Shown here: positions 1 through 5,265 of the stretch, one piece after another
Position numbering within the stretch: position 1 is the stretch's first letter
Layout of the letters: each line of letters starts with the position of its first letter
Assembly: GCA_027002755.1 (NCBI GenBank)
Contig: JALWZI010000167.1
Span: 1 to 5,265, forward strand
DNA length: 5,265 nt
From: Campylobacteraceae bacterium
GTDB taxonomy: Bacteria > Campylobacterota > Campylobacteria > Campylobacterales > Sulfurovaceae
Direction: 5' to 3'
Notes under the pieces: generated by a model
The model's input: the letters and a program-made list of their open reading frames with translations, nothing else
Told to the model about the DNA's origin: nothing
Database searches by the model: none
Made by a program: the position numbers and the translations under genes

Positions 1-77
1 GCCGAGGTGTAACAGCCCGGATTCAATTCTCGCCCAGCGGGAACAACAAAAACCATCATGAATGAAAGGATGCAGCT
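1..77 (+). other. 5' flank of the rpsL operon
   Basis: This stretch contains no complete gene. All three forward frames are open at the left edge: one ends at TAA 10-12, one at TGA 59-61 and one at TGA 63-65. The C-terminus of an upstream gene may therefore lie here, but the sequence does not say which frame is used. In Campylobacterota rpoC commonly precedes rpsL, so an rpoC tail is plausible, though I cannot verify it from so few codons. I see no convincing -10/-35 promoter and no strong terminator hairpin, which fits rpsL being transcribed from further upstream. Confidence 0.35.
65..70 (+). promoter_or_regulatory. Shine-Dalgarno site that fixes the TTG start of rpsL
   Basis: AAAGGA lies 7 bases before TTG 78-80. 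The rpsL frame has a stop at 63-65 and no ATG or GTG between it and position 78, so TTG is the only start able to give the conserved S12 N-terminus MPTINQL. Nearby ATGs at 58, 62 and 70 are in other frames. Confidence 0.85.
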
Positions 78-449
78 TTGCCTACCATCAACCAGTTGAT
101 CCGCAAAGAGCGGAAGAAGGTGATCAAGAAGTCCAAGTCACCTGCACTCGTAAACTGTCCTCAGCGCCGCGGTGTCTGTACCCGCGTCTATACCACGACC
201 CCCAAGAAGCCCAACTCGGCGCTTCGTAAGGTCGCCAAAGTCCGCCTCACCAGCGGTTTCGAGGTTATCTCCTACATCGGAGGAGAGGGCCACAACCTCC
301 AGGAACACTCCATCGTCCTGGTCCGGGGCGGCCGGGTCAAGGACCTCCCCGGTGTGAAGTACCACATCGTTCGGGGGGCCCTGGATACCGCCGGTGTCGC
401 CAACCGGAAGCGTGCCCGCTCCAAATACGGCGCCAAGCGACCCAAGTAA
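78..449 (+). CDS. rpsL: 30S ribosomal protein S12
   Basis: This is small-subunit protein S12, which sits at the 30S decoding centre, contacts the codon-anticodon helix and helps set translational accuracy. The 123-residue product has the normal family length. It begins MPTINQL and carries the universal [13 protein letters not shown] block (about residues 39-51) and the [15 protein letters not shown] block (about 82-96). K43 and K88, the classic streptomycin-resistance positions, are both wild type, as are P42 and P91, so the allele looks drug-sensitive. D89 is the residue that RimO methylthiolates in some bacteria. The start is a TTG, unusual for a highly expressed ribosomal protein, but it has a good AAAGGA site. 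This is the first gene of an rpsL-rpsG-fusA operon, followed by a structured 112-base spacer before rpsG. Confidence 0.98.
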   Translation: MPTINQLIRKERKKVIKKSKSPALVNCPQRRGVCTRVYTTTPKKPNSALRKVAKVRLTSGFEVISYIGGEGHNLQEHSIVLVRGGRVKDLPGVKYHIVRGALDTAGVANRKRARSKYGAKRPK

Positions 450-1029
<580 letters not shown>

Positions 1030-1044
1030 GAAGAAGGAAAAGAC

Positions 1045-3126
<2,082 letters not shown>

Positions 3127-3127
3127 G

Positions 3128-3149
3128 TGAAACGCCTTGCGGCGTTTCA
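3128..3149 (+). terminator. Hairpin directly after fusA
   Basis: TGAAACGCC (3128-3136) and GGCGTTTCA (3141-3149) form a perfect 9-base-pair stem around a TTGC loop, starting 2 bases after the fusA stop codon. The position suggests transcript termination or 3'-end protection of the rpsL-rpsG-fusA mRNA. There is no immediate U run; the AT-rich heptad repeats follow, and the nearest T run is at 3180-3184, so a standard intrinsic terminator is not proven. Confidence 0.55.
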
Positions 3150-3150
3150 A

Positions 3151-3178
3151 GTTAACAGTTAACAATTAACAGTTAATA
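3151..3178. repeat. Four tandem 7-base AT-rich repeats
   Basis: Four head-to-tail heptamers follow the fusA hairpin: GTTAACA (3151-3157), GTTAACA (3158-3164), ATTAACA (3165-3171) and GTTAATA (3172-3178). The same block reads as two small inverted repeats, GTTAA-CAG-TTAAC (3151-3163) and ATTAA-CAG-TTAAT (3165-3177), separated by one A. It lies between two convergent genes, so a promoter operator role is unlikely. Short tandem heptad repeats are known in intergenic DNA of other bacteria, for example cyanobacteria; whether this one is dispersed in this genome cannot be seen here. Confidence 0.75.
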
Positions 3179-3185
3179 ATTTTTG

Positions 3186-3209
3186 GAAGCGTCACGTTGT
3201 GACGGCTTC
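3186..3209. terminator. Bulged hairpin at the convergent fusA/thpR junction
   Basis: The arm at 3186-3195 pairs with 3199-3209 to give a 10-base-pair stem with one bulged G and a 3-base GTT loop. The left arm follows TTTTT (3180-3184). On the + strand the hairpin is followed by the T-rich TATCTTTCT, so it could stop transcripts coming from fusA. On the minus strand it contains the last codons and the TGA stop of the thpR-like gene but is followed by an A run rather than a U run. A terminator role is inferred and is better supported for the + direction. Confidence 0.4.
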
Positions 3210-3689
3210 TATCTTTCTGTAAATCGCGCCGTCAGAGCATAGATCGCTCTCATAGAGCGCGATCTCCGCTTTGACCTCTCCAATCGTTCTTTCTCTGTAT
3301 TTTTCCAAAAGCTCTTTATAGCCTCTCCAGTCCGTTATTTTTTTGATCCGGCAGAGGGTGGCATGGGGGGTGAACCGGTAGAGTTCAAATCCCGCCCGCC
3401 GCAACTGACCCGCTTTGCGGTAGAGGATCTTCTCTTTCGCTTTGGCGTGGAAGATCCGGGGAGGGCGTCCGAAACTTCCCAATCCTCTGAGAAGGGCGGG
3501 GCAATCGAGGGGATCGATCCGCTGCAGCATCGTAAGCCATGGGTCGGCGGAGTTCTGTTCACCCAGGAAGATCCAGGTCAGATGCAGATCCGCCTCTTCG
3601 ACCCATTTCCCCTCGATCACTTTTGAAAACTCTCTCCGCAACGCAGTATAATCATAGAGAATGACCGGTGAGGCGATAAAGAGGCGCAT
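3192..3689 (-). CDS. thpR: RNA 2',3'-cyclic phosphodiesterase, 2H phosphoesterase (LigT/ThpR family)
   Basis: This looks like a small cytoplasmic 2H phosphoesterase, the family that hydrolyses 2',3'-cyclic phosphate RNA ends to 2'-phosphate and shows 2'-5' RNA ligase activity in vitro. The two catalytic HxT motifs are present: HLTWIFLGE (residues 36-44; His36, Thr38) and FTPHATLCR (107-114ish; His109, Thr111). The N-terminus MRLFIA and the C-terminal LYESDL...GAIYRKIEAV also fit the family. At 165 residues it is slightly shorter than the typical 175-190. The ATG has no recognisable Shine-Dalgarno sequence and I find no clear minus-strand promoter, but the family-typical N-terminus supports this start. 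It converges on fusA and diverges from the 3740 gene, whose promoter lies inside this coding sequence. The physiological substrate is not known from sequence. Confidence 0.88.
   Translation of the reverse strand: MRLFIASPVILYDYTALRREFSKVIEGKWVEEADLHLTWIFLGEQNSADPWLTMLQRIDPLDCPALLRGLGSFGRPPRIFHAKAKEKILYRKAGQLRRAGFELYRFTPHATLCRIKKITDWRGYKELLEKYRERTIGEVKAEIALYESDLCSDGAIYRKIEAVTT
3623..3652 (+). promoter_or_regulatory. Sigma70-type promoter for the small membrane protein gene
   Basis: TTGAAA (3623-3628) and a perfect TATAAT (3647-3652) are separated by 18 bases. Initiation near 3659 would leave a leader of about 80 bases before the GTG start at 3740. The promoter sits within the 5' coding part of the oppositely oriented thpR-like gene, so transcripts from it would be antisense to the first about 30 bases of that gene. 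The call rests on consensus match and placement only. Confidence 0.6.
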
Positions 3690-3727
3690 GGAGATATTGT
3701 GCCATAAACCCCAAAGTTAAAAAGGCT

Positions 3728-3733
3728 AAGGAG
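3728..3733 (+). promoter_or_regulatory. Shine-Dalgarno site that fixes the GTG start at 3740
   Basis: AAGGAG lies 6 bases before GTG 3740-3742, an almost ideal site and spacing. It supports both the reality of the small membrane protein gene and the choice of this GTG as its start. Confidence 0.8.
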
Positions 3734-3739
3734 AAAATA

Positions 3740-4048
3740 GTGGGAGGACGGGAAGTTTTGGTCTGGGGGATCTTTTACGGGGTTACCCTCATGATGCTGG
3801 GACTGCTTGCCGCCCTTTTCTTCCCTGCGGCTTCGGTTCTGCGAAGGATCGCCGTATCCGGAGGGGCCGGACCGGCGAACCTGATCCCGCTTTCATTTCT
3901 GCTTCTGAGCTTTCTCTATGGCTTCCTGCGGGCCCGCAGGGAGGGACGCCGAAGACGCTGGATCGCGGCCTACGGCTGGTTGAGCGGTGCGACGGCTCTG
4001 GCGGTGGTGCTGCTCTATCTCTATCTGAAACGGATGACGGGGGCCTGA
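3740..4048 (+). CDS. Small predicted three-helix inner membrane protein, function unknown
   Basis: I do not recognise this 102-residue protein. It has three hydrophobic segments: about residues 6-29, 47-63 and 74-95. The short loop between the second and third is strongly basic (RARREGRRRR, 64-73), so by the positive-inside rule that loop and the N-terminus should face the cytoplasm and the short C-terminus (LKRMTGA) the periplasm. There is no cleavable signal peptide pattern, lipobox or catalytic motif that I can see. Support for a real gene is good: an AAGGAG site 6 bases before the GTG, a consensus-like promoter upstream and a clean stop 9 bases from the end of the convergent dehydrogenase gene. 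It appears monocistronic. The neighbours give no functional clue; a small membrane accessory or stress protein would be speculation. Confidence 0.78.
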   Translation: MGGREVLVWGIFYGVTLMMLGLLAALFFPAASVLRRIAVSGGAGPANLIPLSFLLLSFLYGFLRARREGRRRRWIAAYGWLSGATALAVVLLYLYLKRMTGA

Positions 4049-4057
4049 AAAAGTTAT

Positions 4058-4774
4058 TCAGCGTACCAACGGCATTCCGCTTTCGATCGTTCGCACATCG
4101 AGGAAGGAGCCGCTGGGATACTCCTGTGCCTTTTCGCAGGCGTCGAGGAATCGGCGGGCCGCTATCTCCGGCGTCTGGATCGGGCCGTCTTTGATCCGCT
4201 GGATCGAGGGGTAACGGAGGGGATCGGTGATCCGCAGTATCTTCTCAAGCATCGGGGTCATGACGATGCCCGGGGCGATGGCGCTGAAATGGGTCCAGGG
4301 CTTTTCGGCGGCGTAGAGTTTGATCAGCATGTTCAGCGCGGCTTTGGAGAGGGCATAGGCCCCCCACCCCTTGGAGCCGTTGACGGCGGCCCCGGAGCTG
4401 ACGGCGACGACCTGCCGGGGGCGGGCATGGAGGTCCAGCGTGTCGATGATCTGTTTGTTGGCCCAGACATTGAGGTCCATGGTCCGGTGGATCTCCTCCA
4501 GCGAGGTCTCGGAGAGCTCTTTGATCTCCGTGAGCTGCCCGGCGTTGAGGATCACCAGATCGAAAGCGTGCCCCTTGACGAACTCTTTGAGATTTTCCCG
4601 AAGCATCGTGACATCGCTCAGGTCCAGAGGGAGAAAATAGTACCCGGCCTGATTCAGAAAACGCTTGTTGTCGTGGCGCCCGACCGCATAGACCTGATCC
4701 CCCTGTTCCAGGGCCCTTTCCGCCAGGGCCGCACCCAGTCCGCTGCTTACCCCTGTGATCATCACTTTTCTCAT
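4058..4774 (-). CDS. Short-chain dehydrogenase/reductase (SDR), sepiapterin/benzil reductase-like
   Basis: This is a classical SDR oxidoreductase with a Rossmann fold, expected to be a soluble NAD(P)(H)-dependent carbonyl reductase or alcohol dehydrogenase. Counting from the chosen ATG (238 residues), it shows the cofactor loop TGVSSGLG (7-14), an Arg after strand beta-2 (VGR, about 33) that favours NADP(H), LDLSD (50-54), NAG (77-79), the catalytic Asn in DLNVW (102), Ser (126-127) and YALSK (Tyr140, Lys144), then the APG...T segment (167-173). The SSGAA...KGWGAY pattern resembles Bacillus YueD and sepiapterin reductase-like SDRs from memory; the substrate is unknown. The start at 4774 is chosen over an in-frame ATG at 4789 because AGGAGG falls between them, 6 bases before 4774. 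It converges on the small membrane protein gene with only 9 bases between stops and diverges from aroK. Confidence 0.9.
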   Translation of the reverse strand: MRKVMITGVSSGLGAALAERALEQGDQVYAVGRHDNKRFLNQAGYYFLPLDLSDVTMLRENLKEFVKGHAFDLVILNAGQLTEIKELSETSLEEIHRTMDLNVWANKQIIDTLDLHARPRQVVAVSSGAAVNGSKGWGAYALSKAALNMLIKLYAAEKPWTHFSAIAPGIVMTPMLEKILRITDPLRYPSIQRIKDGPIQTPEIAARRFLDACEKAQEYPSGSFLDVRTIESGMPLVR

Positions 4775-4780
4775 CGCTTC

Positions 4781-4786
4781 CCTCCT
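4781..4786 (-). promoter_or_regulatory. Shine-Dalgarno site deciding the SDR start
   Basis: On the minus strand AGGAGG is placed 6 bases before the ATG at 4774-4772. The longer in-frame alternative, ATG 4789-4787, would put this site inside the coding sequence and itself lacks any purine-rich site upstream. The shorter start is therefore preferred; it removes five residues (MRREA). Confidence 0.8.
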
Positions 4787-4793
4787 CATACTG

Positions 4794-4799
4794 TATAAT
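4794..4799 (+). promoter_or_regulatory. -10 element for aroK
   Basis: A perfect TATAAT preceded by TG lies 45 bases before the aroK ATG, with initiation expected near 4806. No good -35 is visible at the correct distance (about 4770-4777), which is common in Campylobacterota, where the -35 is weakly conserved. The element falls within the initial transcribed region of the divergent SDR promoter. Confidence 0.5.
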
Positions 4800-4803
4800 A
4801 TCT

Positions 4804-4833
4804 ATCATACAAAAATTCGCAGAAGCAAGTCAA
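4804..4833 (-). promoter_or_regulatory. Sigma70-type promoter for the SDR gene
   Basis: Read on the minus strand, TTGACT (4833-4828) and TATGAT (4809-4804) are separated by 18 bases; each hexamer matches consensus at five of six positions. Initiation near 4797 would give a leader of about 20 bases holding the AGGAGG site. A second possible -10, TATTAT (4800-4795), lies closer to the gene. The promoter overlaps the one proposed for aroK on the opposite strand. Confidence 0.6.
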
Positions 4834-4844
4834 AACGGAACACA

Positions 4845-5265
4845 ATGAAAAAAGACAATATCATTCTGATCGGTTTCATGGGGGTGGGCAAAGGGACAAC
4901 CGCCCGGGCCTATGCCAAAAAGTACGGTATCTACAATATCGACACCGACGATCTGATCGAATCCAAAGAGAACCGGACCATCCCGAAGATCTTCAAAAAA
5001 AAGGGCGAAGCCTATTTCCGGAAACTGGAGCAGGAGACCGCCGACTGGATCGAGTGCTGCGTACGTGGGACTCTGATCAGCTGCGGCGGCGGGTTCTATC
5101 AGGTAAAAAACCTCAAAAAACTGGGGACCGTCGTACTGCTGGACGCCAGTTACGACTGGATCTACCATCGACTCAGCACCGCCAAAAACGCCAAAAACAA
5201 ACTGGCCAAACGCCCCCTCTTCGCCGGCCCAAAAAAGCGAAAAAAACCCACCCCCCACCGGGAAA
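4845..5265 (+). CDS. aroK: Shikimate kinase (partial, runs off the right edge)
   Basis: This should catalyse ATP-dependent 3-phosphorylation of shikimate, the fifth step of the chorismate pathway to aromatic amino acids, in the cytoplasm. The first 140 codons are present without a stop; the C-terminus lies outside the window. Visible motifs are the P-loop GFMGVGKGT (residues 10-18), the DTDD shikimate/Mg site (33-36), GEAYFRKLE with the substrate-binding Arg59 (54-62), the SCGGG loop (79-83) and the LID-region RPL (123-125). The P-loop has Gly17 where shikimate kinases usually have Ser or Thr, followed by Thr18, as in adenylate kinases. The ATG has a weak GGA-type ribosome site 5 bases upstream and a TATAAT promoter element. 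The last about 12 codons (KKRKKPTPHRE) are unusually Lys/Pro-rich and built on A and C runs, so an error near the edge is possible. Confidence 0.88.
   Translation, partial: MKKDNIILIGFMGVGKGTTARAYAKKYGIYNIDTDDLIESKENRTIPKIFKKKGEAYFRKLEQETADWIECCVRGTLISCGGGFYQVKNLKKLGTVVLLDASYDWIYHRLSTAKNAKNKLAKRPLFAGPKKRKKPTPHRE

Noticed and set aside
58..99. 13-codon upstream frame overlapping the rpsL start
   Set aside because: No ribosome binding site at a workable distance from ATG 58; probably chance, though it may compete weakly for ribosomes.
3661..3720. Possible 19-residue leader peptide before the 3740 gene
   Set aside because: ATG 3661 lies next to the predicted transcription start with no Shine-Dalgarno site, and the peptide has no run of regulatory codons.
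4045..4061. CTGAA/TTCAG inverted repeat between the convergent stops of the 3740 gene and the SDR gene
   Set aside because: A 5-bp stem with a 7-base loop and no U run is too weak to call a terminator; no other terminator is visible in this 9-base gap.
4289..4798. 169-residue + strand frame opposite the SDR gene
   Set aside because: Gly/Pro/Asp-rich complement of an intact SDR coding sequence with all catalytic motifs on the other strand.
4830..5258. 142-residue minus-strand frame opposite aroK
   Set aside because: Phe/Gly-rich complement of the A-rich aroK codons; the + strand carries clear shikimate kinase motifs.

Overview
This window is a bacterial chromosomal segment. I place it in the Campylobacterota (former Epsilonproteobacteria), probably a relatively GC-rich, Sulfurovum/Nitratifractor-like lineage. 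The grounds are remembered similarity: the S12, S7 and EF-G proteins read very close to Campylobacter/Sulfurovum homologues (EF-G ends in the KRNG tail), and the order rpsL-rpsG-fusA with no tuf gene directly behind it is familiar from that group. The phylum call is fairly secure; genus is a guess.

Layout. Positions 1-77 are the tail of whatever lies upstream plus the rpsL ribosome binding site. Positions 78-3126 hold the streptomycin-type operon on the + strand: rpsL (S12, TTG start), a 112-base structured spacer, rpsG (S7), a 15-base gap, then fusA (EF-G). Positions 3127-3191 hold a perfect hairpin, four tandem 7-base repeats and a second hairpin that runs into the 3' end of the next gene. 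That gene is a minus-strand 2H phosphoesterase (thpR-like RNA 2',3'-cyclic phosphodiesterase, 3192-3689). A small + strand gene (3740-4048) encodes an unrecognised three-helix membrane protein and has a good sigma70-type promoter located inside the divergent thpR-like gene. A minus-strand short-chain dehydrogenase (4058-4774 after start correction) converges on it. Finally, a shikimate kinase (aroK-like, from 4845) runs off the right edge; it is divergent from the dehydrogenase, and their promoters appear to overlap physically.

How the genes work together. The first three form one translation-machinery operon (decoding-centre protein, 30S head assembly protein, translocase). The remaining four are single genes in alternating orientation, with roles in RNA end processing, an unknown membrane function, a carbonyl-reductase-type reaction and aromatic amino acid biosynthesis; nothing in the sequence ties them into one pathway. 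I see no mobile element, CRISPR array, tRNA or rRNA gene, and no convincing novel multi-gene system. The points most worth a second look are regulatory: the rpsL-rpsG spacer, the overlapping dehydrogenase/aroK promoters, the promoter embedded in thpR, and the repeat/hairpin block after fusA.
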